From: Pseudomonas sp. G2-4
Lineage (GTDB): Bacteria > Pseudomonadota > Gammaproteobacteria > Pseudomonadales > Pseudomonadaceae
Direction of reading: 5' to 3'
Assembly (NCBI RefSeq): GCF_030064125.1
Contig: NZ_CP125957.1
Coordinates: 5,636,501 to 5,700,500 of the forward strand
DNA: 64,000 bases
The notes under the pieces were generated by a model that was not told the DNA's origin, did no database searches, and saw only the letters and a list, made by a program, of their open reading frames with translations. Both the position numbers and the translations under genes were made by a program. Below, in pieces: positions 10,801 through 17,231 of this stretch. Each line of letters starts with the position of its first letter. Positions within the stretch are counted from its first letter, which is position 1.

Positions 10801-13800
10801 CTTCGCAGATCGAAGCCGGGCATGACCTGACCGTCAACATCACCCAGGACAAGGACGGCCGCATCGGCCTCAATGGCGGCCGCGACGTGACCGTCGTCGG
10901 CAGCCAGCTCAAGGCCGGTAACGACTTGCTGGTCGGCGGTGCCGGCGACGTGAACCTGATGTCGGCGCAAGAGCAGACCGACAGCAGCTACAGCGTGAAG
11001 AAAAAGGGCAGTTTCGGCCTGAGTAAAAGCGGTAGCAGTAGCAGCTCCAGCAGCATCACCCAGGTGGGCAGCGAGCTGAGCGCCGGTAACGATGCAGTGG
11101 TGGTCGCGGGCGGTAACGTCAACGTGTCCGCCAGCCGTATCGACGCCAAGCGCGATGCCGAGTTGCGCGCCGGGATGATCGACAAGAACGGCGACGTCAA
11201 CCTGATGGACGCGGCCAACGAGTCCACCAGCCACAGCGAGAAATACAAAAGCAAAGTCGGCTTCAGTACCTCCGGCAACTTCATCTCCATCGCCTCGGCG
11301 AAAAAGTCCGGGCAGGAAAACCTCCAGACCCAAAGCGTCGGCAGCCAGGTCACTGGCGGGCGCGATGTCACCGTGCAAAGTATCCGCGATGTGAACATGA
11401 TCGGCAGCAGCGCCGAGGCCGGACGTAATCTGCAAGTGGGCGCCGGACGCGACGTCAACGTGTTGGCCGGTGCCAACAGCCAGGACCAGAGCAACTGGAA
11501 ATCCCAGAAGCAGAGCGGCCTGTCCCTGGAAAGCGACCGCAACGGTTTCACCGCGTTTGCCGGGCGCGAAGCGACCAAGACAAAGTCCCGCGACGCACAG
11601 CAGACTACCGCCGGCAGCCAATTGGTGGCCGGGCAGGACGTCACTGTCAAGGCTGGACGCGACCTGACCCTCGAAGGTGCGGGGCTGGACGCCGGACGCG
11701 ATATCAGCCTGCAAGCCTCCCGCGACATCAATGTCGATGCCGTCGATGAAACCTTCATCCAGGAGCGCAGCAAGACCCGCGACCGCAACGGCCTGACCGT
11801 CAACATCAGCCACAACTATGGCAACACCATGGATGCCATCAACGGCACCGGCAAGGGTGAAGACAACGTCAGCAAGGCCTCCAGCGTGCTCAGCACCGTG
11901 GACGCCATCAACTCCTTCACCTCCGGGCCAACCAGCGCCACCCACTTTGGCTCGGCCAGCCAGGGCACCAGCTCACGTTCGCAGATCCGTGAGAACGTTC
12001 CATCCACCCTGAGCGCGGGGCGTGACATCAACGCAGTGGCGGGTAACGACCTCAATGTTCGTGGCAGTCAGTTCGAGGCTGGACGCGACATCACCCTGGT
12101 GGGCAAGAACGTCAACCTGGACGTGGCCCGTGGCACGATCGATCAGGAAAGCCAGACGACCCGCAGCCAGGGCGGCATCAATGGCCAGAGCGGCGGCGGC
12201 AGTGCCCGCGCAGGGATCGGCGGCAGCAATGGCGTGGCCAGCGAAGAATTGACCCAGGGCACCAACACGCCAAGCGTGCTGCTCTCCGGGCGTGACACCA
12301 ACATCGAGGCCTCCGAGAACCTGACCATGATCGGGACCCAAGTGATTGCCGGCAAGGACATCGATTTGCGTGCCGGCAAGGACCTGACCATCCGCGCCGC
12401 ACAGAACGACTCCGACAGCGAATCCACTCGACGCAGCGGTGGTGGAGAAGTCGGCATCGCCCTGGGCGGCAAGGATTTCATCGCTGTCTATGCCAGCGTC
12501 GACATGGGCAAGGGCAAGCTGGAGCGGGAAACCGAGAAACAGCAGACCGCCTACCTGTACGCGGGCAACCAGCTGCGCTTCAACAGCGGCAACGACACCA
12601 CCATCGCCGGCGCCAACCTGCGCGCCGACGAAGTGGTTGGCCGCGTGGGCGGCGACCTGCTGGTATCGTCGGTGCCAGACACCGGCAAAGTCAGCGGCAA
12701 ACAGCTGGATGCCAGTGTCACCGTGAGCATCGGCCTGGCCGGCGGCGGAGGCGTCAGCGGTTCGCTGGGTGTGGGCAAGACCACCGGCAAGACCAACTGG
12801 GTCGAGCAACAAACCAGCATCACCGGTAAAAACGGCGTGGATATCCGCACCGAGAAACACACCCAGATCGACGGCGCGCTGATCGCCGCCGACAACGGCA
12901 AGCTCAAGCTCGACACCAACACCCTGGGCTTCCGTGACATCAATGGCGTGGACAAGGAGCACAGCTACTACGTCAACGTGGGTGGCGCCTTTGGTTGGGG
13001 TGCGGATGCTGGCAACGGCGCCCAGGCCACCGGCGGCAAGGACGTGGCCTTCACCAGTGACAAGAGCCTGAGCGGCGCGCCCAAGGAAGGTTTCAACGGC
13101 TGGAGTGTGAGCGGCTACGACTACCGCAAGGAGCGCGAACAGGATGTGCGCGCCACAGTCGGCGCCGGCAACATCATCGTGCGCAACGATGCGGTCACCG
13201 GACAAGACTCCACCGGCGGGCTCAACCGAGATCCATCCAAGGCTTACGACATCACCAGAGACAAGGAAAAGCGCACCGACCTGTACATCAGCGAGTCGTC
13301 GCTCAACTCGGTGGGCAGCCCGATGCAGACCTTGGACAGATGGAAAAAAGGTCTTCAGGACTATGGCAAGAACAGTTCCGATATATTCAAAAAATACGGT
13401 GAATTGACCGGGGCTACTGAGAAAGCGCTCGAAGAAAACCCTGGTCTCGCACCCCTGGCCTGGATTCCTGGCGTGATGCAAGCCGCCATGGACAAAACAT
13501 CCTATGGCACTCTGGGGCTGATGCCGGGCGTGATCAGTCACGGTGGCGTGGCGACGCAGTTGCCGGTGCTGCTCAGCGGTGACATGAGCTTCTACCGCAC
13601 TACAGTGGTTTACCAGAAAGATACCAGCGGCAAGGTGATCATGGACCCGGAAACCGGAAAACCGCTGCTGGATCTGAAAGCCACCCAATTCGACATGATC
13701 GTGCGTCCCGATGCGCCAGGGGTCGTTGCCATCAATGGCATCCAGAACTCATTACAGGCGGCTGCGGTAAATGGCAGCATGCAAGGTGGCCAGGACAGCT

Positions 13801-14456
13801 TCATGCAAGGCTATAACCCGGAACACGGTTTTCTGGGTGACCTAGTAGAGTCCTTATGGGACGTGGCCTTGGGTAGCGTCAAGCGATCCGGCAACGCGCA
13901 GCAGGTGAGTGAGTTCTACCAGGCGGGAGTTGACCAGGGGTTCAAGCTGGACCTGGTGGGGCATAGTCAGGGCGCGTTGATAACCTATCGAGGACTTGAT
14001 GGGGTGTCATTTGGCAACAGTGCAGGTGGCATTCAACTGTCTGGCGCCCCGGTGTACGCGCAACACTTCTTCGACGCCGCCCAAGAGGCAGGCTTCAATA
14101 CCGACAGCAACAACGCGGTTTTCCAGGTCAACCGCCCGGACAGCCAAGTGTTCTTTGGCATGTTGCCCATGACCGACACGGTGTCCGATTTGTTGGGGCA
14201 CAATGCCCTTAACTCCAGCGACCCGATCAGCCGGTACCTGGGCGCCCTGTTCACAGGCCCTGGCCTCATGGGTAAAGACAGCCCGCACTCCAATTACTTG
14301 TGCCAGGTGAAATCCATGTGCCAGACAGGCACCAACCAAGTGCAACAGGACTTCAAGAACGGCACGACGACCAACAAGGACGGGACAACGAAAAAGACTT
14401 ACATCGTGCCAACCTTTATCGACAAGAGCGGTAACGCCTTCGGCGCCTCGCTTTGA
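4812..14456 (+). CDS. Giant TpsA/CdiA-like filamentous haemagglutinin with serine-hydrolase-like C-terminal tip
   Basis: 3214 residues from ATG 4812 (GGAAG eight bases upstream). Order of parts: signal peptide (about 1-36); TPS secretion domain with NSNLKG (99-104) and NPNGI (139-143) followed by a Cys pair CSGC (145-148); long FHA-1 region of about 20-residue repeats rich in LDN and GxLxA; second Cys pair C1360/C1363; an aromatic Y/P-type segment (about 1430-1750: YRLPEGDYGLF, YLIETNP, FLSSDYMLGQLGY) resembling the receptor-binding region of CdiA; FHA-2 repeats with AGRDVNV units and a serine run; and a tip from about 2805. The tip contains GHSQG (S3052), TDTVSDLLGHN (D3122) and SPHSNY (H3159), fitting an alpha/beta-hydrolase triad. 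No VENN pretoxin motif was found. Base composition falls toward AT in the tip. It is probably a contact-delivered antibacterial effector, but it could be an adhesin with an enzymatic tip. Confidence 0.9.
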   Translation: MDVRTPLSQCIALSLASIVLLNPIVAAAAGLAVDAAAGGKTTIGAAGNGVPVININGTNGSGLSHNKFVDYNVGKNGVILNNATGKTQNTQLGGIIVGNSNLKGQAAQVILNEITSGNRSQMAGYTEVAGQAARVIVANPNGITCSGCGFINTPRATLTTGKPVMEGQRLDRFQVDGGDISIEGAGLDASDVDQFDLITRSAKLNANIYAKNLNVVTGRNDVNANTLSATARTDDGSEKPELAIDSSALGGMYAGAIRLVGTEQGVGVRLAGDMAATVGDIQIDAGGKVSMANASANQAIAVSGQSLDLQGKVYAGTQVKVNARGDVTVGKSVAARDKVSITSAGKVTNSGIVEAGVNPNNTRNQSGDVVVTAQKLSNTGNVIASRTLEVGARELIDNQNGIIQGTNVSLTSARLVNQGTTARVLGTSALSLVTPAIVNLGGLIRFGDGQSTTLNLDSLDNTDGHLELAGGSLELNAKQLTNLRGSVIADQLQVTAQRLDNQRGLIASSVGQSIIQISDQLDNTDGVLQAQSLLDISADQVLNQGGKLVADHLKLTAERLNNSANGLISAELGNNELTVTQDLNNQGGRIQATSALTLKTGSTDNTGGVLVAQQLSLVSQGALNNQQGKISADHLTVSAQDVDNTEGLLQGTGVATLTARDLNNLKGNVNGGQLTADLGSLSQNAQGVLSAETGKLTMVVARQLNNSAGHLQSKAGNLDITAADLNNQQGVVVGKQLLLTQSGLLDNRGGRVVGDQLTLVAGRIDNSTNGLLLAGTGGALLTLKDQGLTPGQLLNTQGRVQSDGHLQVDGSEIENHGGVLLGSSVGVNTTRLDNSAQGSMIATGGAIGLAVSGVLNNALGLIDGGDASVLVTQATRIDNQGGTLTGKRLDIQGTVVDNRKGQLLSGVDGLKITATSVDNSAGLILAQAGHADLQLNQGALDNQGGALQGSSVEVVAASANNNALEGKAGLINAQAGDLKLLIDNLTNQAGRLYAQGLLSSQGQTLDNRAGGEISARTLSLNALNTYNQTGLIESGGNLLLTGGNLHNSAGRIRALGGDLSQILLTGALDNQSGSIGITSQAVTLKAGALNNLAGSLEHAGTGLLDIDLTSLTGNQGSITSLGSGDVDIGSIDGTGRLQLNGALDLTVGGDVNLLAGDRIASAGGLSLSAATLNNSGEVLSDGDLGLVLSGDLNNNGLLSAAKAVSISAGNLTQNNGRIASGGNTTLALRGNLDNLGRLIANQNLNIHATQVTNRGTLGAMGQLDIFAGNGISTSANTLVYSGGDMNLRGATLSNHYGDIYSKGNLSFAGLNDTQAQSLSNRSANIESEGDMNLNVASLENTKDEFEIGESLVSRRIDINCTDCSGKHHTATFIVNSTYLGKIIKDSPGARLIAGRDLLINAGTVENKQSLIAANRDAFVNATNFYNRGATLDQRVESTTYFLHGVKQGDFRWAESNANAWNAANAGSAPDQQQPIPTAITQYPLIGQSSVVQNGTQTGSASTLQSGRQLNLIVTGNLENGTLTQQAQAQLTGQSLTNTVGLVGGQTITVNALGSGGSTQVAADVRRVERVTADGSTQVSFAPVDFAGVPFVAVDPTALGTYRLPEGDYGLFVRSQNPDSRYLIETNPNLTNLSRFLSSDYMLGQLGYNDDRSWRRLGDGLYETRLIREAVLAQTGQRFLAASLTSDYDQYQYLMDNAITSKDSLQLSVGVALTSQQVAALTHDIVWMETRRVQDQDVLVPVLYLAQAESRNLRGGSLVQARDINLMAGNDLTNVGTLRASNNLTAEAGNSLYQGGLAQASERVSLMAQNSIRNALGGEVRGHQVDLNAVKGDIVNERAAMEVLYGSGSRTNLDQGSLISARQQLNVSAGRDLTNKGQIHSDGNASLSAGRDVDMLAVQDHTFTQHAIRRGLVTNDTVKTLGSSVTTGGDLKVNAGRDMAIVASQVKAGHDLALNAGNDMAIVSGQDEQSSTFIQKKKGSWGKSKTTQSADSATTNVASQIEAGHDLTVNITQDKDGRIGLNGGRDVTVVGSQLKAGNDLLVGGAGDVNLMSAQEQTDSSYSVKKKGSFGLSKSGSSSSSSSITQVGSELSAGNDAVVVAGGNVNVSASRIDAKRDAELRAGMIDKNGDVNLMDAANESTSHSEKYKSKVGFSTSGNFISIASAKKSGQENLQTQSVGSQVTGGRDVTVQSIRDVNMIGSSAEAGRNLQVGAGRDVNVLAGANSQDQSNWKSQKQSGLSLESDRNGFTAFAGREATKTKSRDAQQTTAGSQLVAGQDVTVKAGRDLTLEGAGLDAGRDISLQASRDINVDAVDETFIQERSKTRDRNGLTVNISHNYGNTMDAINGTGKGEDNVSKASSVLSTVDAINSFTSGPTSATHFGSASQGTSSRSQIRENVPSTLSAGRDINAVAGNDLNVRGSQFEAGRDITLVGKNVNLDVARGTIDQESQTTRSQGGINGQSGGGSARAGIGGSNGVASEELTQGTNTPSVLLSGRDTNIEASENLTMIGTQVIAGKDIDLRAGKDLTIRAAQNDSDSESTRRSGGGEVGIALGGKDFIAVYASVDMGKGKLERETEKQQTAYLYAGNQLRFNSGNDTTIAGANLRADEVVGRVGGDLLVSSVPDTGKVSGKQLDASVTVSIGLAGGGGVSGSLGVGKTTGKTNWVEQQTSITGKNGVDIRTEKHTQIDGALIAADNGKLKLDTNTLGFRDINGVDKEHSYYVNVGGAFGWGADAGNGAQATGGKDVAFTSDKSLSGAPKEGFNGWSVSGYDYRKEREQDVRATVGAGNIIVRNDAVTGQDSTGGLNRDPSKAYDITRDKEKRTDLYISESSLNSVGSPMQTLDRWKKGLQDYGKNSSDIFKKYGELTGATEKALEENPGLAPLAWIPGVMQAAMDKTSYGTLGLMPGVISHGGVATQLPVLLSGDMSFYRTTVVYQKDTSGKVIMDPETGKPLLDLKATQFDMIVRPDAPGVVAINGIQNSLQAAAVNGSMQGGQDSFMQGYNPEHGFLGDLVESLWDVALGSVKRSGNAQQVSEFYQAGVDQGFKLDLVGHSQGALITYRGLDGVSFGNSAGGIQLSGAPVYAQHFFDAAQEAGFNTDSNNAVFQVNRPDSQVFFGMLPMTDTVSDLLGHNALNSSDPISRYLGALFTGPGLMGKDSPHSNYLCQVKSMCQTGTNQVQQDFKNGTTTNKDGTTKKTYIVPTFIDKSGNAFGASL

Positions 14457-15259
14457 GGCCAGGGCTACTTGTCCTGATGCTATTGCCCGTGGCCCTGTGG
14501 GGCTGCGGGCGCGCACCTCTGGTACATGAAGATGGTGAGCGGCTGAGCCGGATGCTGTGCGAAGTGGGGGAACAACGGGTGACCCTGAGCCCACGCTTCT
14601 CCTACGACTTGCCAGGGCCATTGCGGCGCACGCCGTGCGGCACGATCAAAAGCGGCTTCAACTATGACAAGGTGCGCGACATTCAGTCGGCGAGTGCTGC
14701 CGGCGGCTTTCGCTCCGATGACCTCGTCGTACTGGCCTCATCGCGCTGGATAACCGTCGAAAGTCTGCTTGATGGCAAGGACGAAGGGACGCTCTATTCT
14801 CCCGAGCAGTTCCTGCAAAACAAACTCGCCCTGATGGACCTCACCCCGAGCAAGGCGCGCCCCGAAAGAATCGATTGGGTCACCCGACAAGGCCTGCAAT
14901 GCCTGCGTTTCTACGACATATGGCACAGCCCGACGGATGCTTGGGAAGAGGACGTCACCTACTGGTGCTGGGAAAGTCAGAGCGGCTTGAAACAACCGTT
15001 CTCGGTCAGCGCCGGTCAACGCTTACCCGAAGGCACCAAAGGCTACGACCTGGAGCAGGCCTTCATACTGCCCTTCTTCCGGAGCCTGAAAATCAATCGT
15101 CTGTCCGACGCCGCCCTGGCCGAGGCCGACGCAAAGATCAAAGCCGCCTGCGCCCACGTCAAATCCCGCTATGACCAGCACCTGAACTGGGGGGCCGACT
15201 ACCCGGACAAACGCCTGACCCGCCAACGCTTGCGCTCCTGCGGTTACGCCGCGCCCTAG
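14453..15259 (+). CDS. Putative lipoprotein, candidate immunity protein for the CdiA-like tip
   Basis: 268 residues starting at TTG 14453, which overlaps the tpsA stop as TTGA, so translation is probably coupled; no separate ribosome site is visible. Residues 1-17 form a signal peptide with lipobox LWGC and lipidated Cys18. Six further cysteines (C36 and those in TPCGT, LQCLR, YWCWE, AACAH and RSCGY) suit a disulphide-bonded periplasmic domain. I recognise no named family. Position directly after the exoprotein gene matches a cdiI slot, and an envelope location is where an immunity protein against a lipid- or wall-targeting hydrolase would act. Those last points are inference; it could instead modify or anchor the exoprotein. 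An alternative ATG exists at 14477 but lacks the positive n-region. Confidence 0.8.
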   Translation: MRPGLLVLMLLPVALWGCGRAPLVHEDGERLSRMLCEVGEQRVTLSPRFSYDLPGPLRRTPCGTIKSGFNYDKVRDIQSASAAGGFRSDDLVVLASSRWITVESLLDGKDEGTLYSPEQFLQNKLALMDLTPSKARPERIDWVTRQGLQCLRFYDIWHSPTDAWEEDVTYWCWESQSGLKQPFSVSAGQRLPEGTKGYDLEQAFILPFFRSLKINRLSDAALAEADAKIKAACAHVKSRYDQHLNWGADYPDKRLTRQRLRSCGYAAP

Positions 15260-15597
15260 TCAAAAGCAGAATCTGCGCCCAATAAAAAAGGGAGACCCGT
15301 CGGCCTCCCCTTGAGAATTTCGTCCGTGCTCGACGCTTTTGACGTCGGCTCACCTCACGCCGTCTTCTGGACAGTGTGCAGCTCGGGGGTCTGCCAGCAC
15401 CGGTGGGTGCCGCGACCGCAGCCGTCCTGATTGGGCGGGCTGCACTGGACTGTTTGTCCGAGCAGTGATCTTGGTGATAAGGATAAGGGCGGGGCGCCGA
15501 CGGATGATTGCGAAGATTGCGGAAATAAACATCACTTGCGCAATTTTTAACCTCGGATAGATAATCTGCCGCAATTATCAAGATAAAGGCCCGACTG
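15260..15597. other. 338-bp gap between the two-partner locus and the Lrp gene
   Basis: Holds a terminator oriented for leftward transcription (15281-15309) although no leftward gene is obvious. It also contains GC-rich sequence with a weak leftward 60-codon frame (15350-15532, no ribosome site) and, at about 15530-15585, an AT-rich stretch that is the likely lrp-type gene promoter. No REP is present. Confidence 0.5.
15281..15309 (-). terminator. Rho-independent terminator reading leftward
   Basis: GGGAGACC (15290-15297) pairs with GGCCTCCC (15302-15309) with one A-C mismatch and a CGTC loop. On the minus strand the stem is followed by a run of six T (complement of 15284-15289) and then ATT. 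On the plus strand no T-run follows, so it does not look like the terminator of the two-partner operon. Confidence 0.65.
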
Positions 15598-16077
15598 ATG
15601 AGCAAACTCGACCGTTATGACCTGAGCATTCTGGCGGAATTGCAGCGCGATGCACGCATCTCCAACCAGGAGCTGGCCGAACGCATCGGGCTGTCGCCCT
15701 CCCCTTGCTCACGACGGGTCAAGCAATTGGAGGACGACGGCTACATCACTCGTCAGGTTGCCCTGCTCGACCGCAAGATGCTGGGCCTGAGCCTGACCGC
15801 CTACGTGCTGATCGGCATGGACCGTCACACCCCCGAGCGTTTCGAGAACTTCGAAGCGGCCATCCGCAACCTGCCGCAGGTGCTGGAGTGCAGCCTGGTG
15901 ACCGGCATGGACGCGGACTACCAACTCAAGGTCGTGGTGCCGGACATGGACCATTACCAGAAACTGTTGCTCGGTCACCTGACGCGTATTGATGGCGTGA
16001 CCAGCGTGCGTTCGAGCTTTGTGCTGAACCAGGTGCTTAACAGCACCGAGTTGCCGTTGACTCATCTGCGCAGCTGA
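15598..16077 (+). CDS. Lrp/AsnC family transcriptional regulator
   Basis: 159 residues, standard for the family. Residues about 4-65 are the winged helix-turn-helix (LDRYDLSILAELQRDARIS, then IGLSPSPCSRRVKQLE as recognition helix), and about 66-155 the RAM ligand-binding and oligomerisation domain (VLECSLVTGMDADYQLKVVV). Start ATG 15598 has AAAGG nine bases upstream. Members sense amino acids or related metabolites and bind DNA as octamers. The target here is unknown. I recall a PAO1 counterpart at this place (PA3965), so it is probably core rather than part of the secretion locus, but control of the neighbouring operon cannot be excluded. Confidence 0.92.
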   Translation: MSKLDRYDLSILAELQRDARISNQELAERIGLSPSPCSRRVKQLEDDGYITRQVALLDRKMLGLSLTAYVLIGMDRHTPERFENFEAAIRNLPQVLECSLVTGMDADYQLKVVVPDMDHYQKLLLGHLTRIDGVTSVRSSFVLNQVLNSTELPLTHLRS

Positions 16078-16084
16078 GCGCTTC

Positions 16085-16202
16085 TGTGGCGAGGGAGCTT
16101 GCTCCCGCTCGACTGCGCAGCAGTCGCAAACCGGTCCACTGGCAATCCGGTCGAAGTCTAGGGTCGCTGCGCAACCCAGCGGGAGCAAGCTCCCTCGCCA
16201 CA
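16085..16202. repeat. REP pair, family A (inverted)
   Basis: Two inverted copies of GTGGCGAGGGAGCTTGCTCC face each other across about 70 bp, followed inside by a second palindromic segment around GACTGCGCAGCAGTC. It lies in the gap after the Lrp gene. Confidence 0.9.
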
Positions 16203-16275
16203 AAAGCGCCAGCCCAGGCGATGAATAGCTGCGACACACCGCCGCAGGCCAATCCTCTGCCCTGCCCCCATGCCG

Positions 16276-16281
16276 TATACT
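16276..16281 (+). promoter_or_regulatory. Possible -10 box of the DUF2788 gene
   Basis: TATACT at 16276-16281, 41 bp before the ATG at 16322, is close to the sigma-70 consensus. No convincing -35 hexamer is seen at 16-18 bp upstream. Confidence 0.35.
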
Positions 16282-16321
16282 CGCCGCGCCTTTTCAATCC
16301 CGCCCACGCCGGAGTGCCCCG

Positions 16322-16531
16322 ATGGATCCTGCTGTTTTCGAAGAGTGGATGATGACCGGCCTGGTCAGCATCCTGATTATTTTCATGGGTTTCATCGTCT
16401 GGGATCTGGCGAAGAAGTCCAAGGCCGGGCGTTTCGGCTCGTTCATCCTGTTTTTTGTGCTGGGGTTGGGCGTCGCGGCGTTCATCATCAAGAGCGTGGT
16501 GATCGGCCTGATCGAGTCCGGGACGTTATAA
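16322..16531 (+). CDS. DUF2788 small inner-membrane protein
   Basis: 69 residues with two predicted membrane helices (about 10-30 [19 protein letters not shown] and 40-64 [19 protein letters not shown]) separated by a basic KKSKAGRFG loop, which by the positive-inside rule faces the cytoplasm. It matches the DUF2788 family, found widely in pseudomonads, with no known function. The stop codon overlaps the end of the convergent pseudouridine synthase gene by six bases (16526-16531), so neither gene can have a conventional downstream terminator in between. Confidence 0.85.
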   Translation: MDPAVFEEWMMTGLVSILIIFMGFIVWDLAKKSKAGRFGSFILFFVLGLGVAAFIIKSVVIGLIESGTL

Positions 16532-17170
16532 GCGCGCAGGCACTTCTTTCCACTGGCCCTGATCGAGCCCTTCGATTGTCCAGTCGCCGATCCTGACTCG
16601 CACCAGGCGCAATGTCGGCAAGCCCACCGCAGCGGTCATGCGCCGTACCTGGCGGTTGCGCCCTTCGCGAATCACCAGTTCCAGCCAACTCGTGGGCACG
16701 CTTTTACGAAACCGCACCGGCGGGTTGCGCGGCCATAATTGCGGCTCGTCCAACGGTCGCGCCTCGGCTGGCAAGGTCATGCCGTCATTCAACTCCACCC
16801 CATCGCGCAAACGCTGCAACTGCTCGGCACTCGGCTCGCCTTCCACCTGCACCCAGTAAGTCTTGGCCAGCTTGTGCCTGGGGTCGGCAATGCGCGCTTG
16901 CAGTTGTCCGTCGTTGGTCAGCAGCAGCAACCCTTCGCTGTCGCGATCCAACCGCCCGGCCGGGTAAATGCCCGGTACATCGATAAAATCCTTGAGCGTC
17001 GCCCGCCCTTCTCCGTCGCTGAATTGCGTCAGCACATCGAAGGGTTTGTTGAACAGGATCAGCTTTGGCTCGGCCGGCGGGGCCTTGGCCACACGGCGCG
17101 GGGTGGAGGCTGAAGGCGTCGCGCCAGGGCGGCGGGAAACGGGGCGTGGTGGGCGTGGCATGGCGAACAC
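16526..17170 (-). CDS. rluE: 23S rRNA pseudouridine synthase, RluE-like
   Basis: 214 residues from GTG 17168-17170 (an ATG at 17159-17161 would remove three residues; neither has a clear ribosome site). After a basic, Pro/Ala-rich N-terminus comes a RsuA/RluB/E/F-type catalytic domain: [11 protein letters not shown], then [14 protein letters not shown] with the catalytic Asp at 75, and [15 protein letters not shown] near the end. There is no S4 domain, which with the short length favours RluE (U2457 of 23S rRNA) over RsuA or RluB. Exact target is inferred. It converges on the DUF2788 gene with a six-base overlap. Confidence 0.88.
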   Translation of the reverse strand: MFAMPRPPRPVSRRPGATPSASTPRRVAKAPPAEPKLILFNKPFDVLTQFSDGEGRATLKDFIDVPGIYPAGRLDRDSEGLLLLTNDGQLQARIADPRHKLAKTYWVQVEGEPSAEQLQRLRDGVELNDGMTLPAEARPLDEPQLWPRNPPVRFRKSVPTSWLELVIREGRNRQVRRMTAAVGLPTLRLVRVRIGDWTIEGLDQGQWKEVPARL

Positions 17171-17231
17171 AACATCTAGCAGTCTGGGCCGACCATGCTA
17201 GTGGCCCGACCGCTAAATAACCACCATCCGA

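Noticed and set aside
10698..13688. Long minus-strand frames (415 and 571 codons) opposite the FHA-2 region
   Set aside because: Same reason: mirror frames of AGRD-type repeats, with no start signals and no domain.
13200..14456. Classic CdiA-CT with VENN pretoxin boundary
   Set aside because: I searched the translated tip for VENN and related forms and found only an EENP in KALEENPGLAP, which is not the motif. The delivery assignment rests on other features.
15350..15532. Minus-strand 60-codon frame as a real small protein
   Set aside because: No ribosome site, and the second half has the Arg/Pro bias of random high-GC reading. It is kept only as part of a possible RNA finding.
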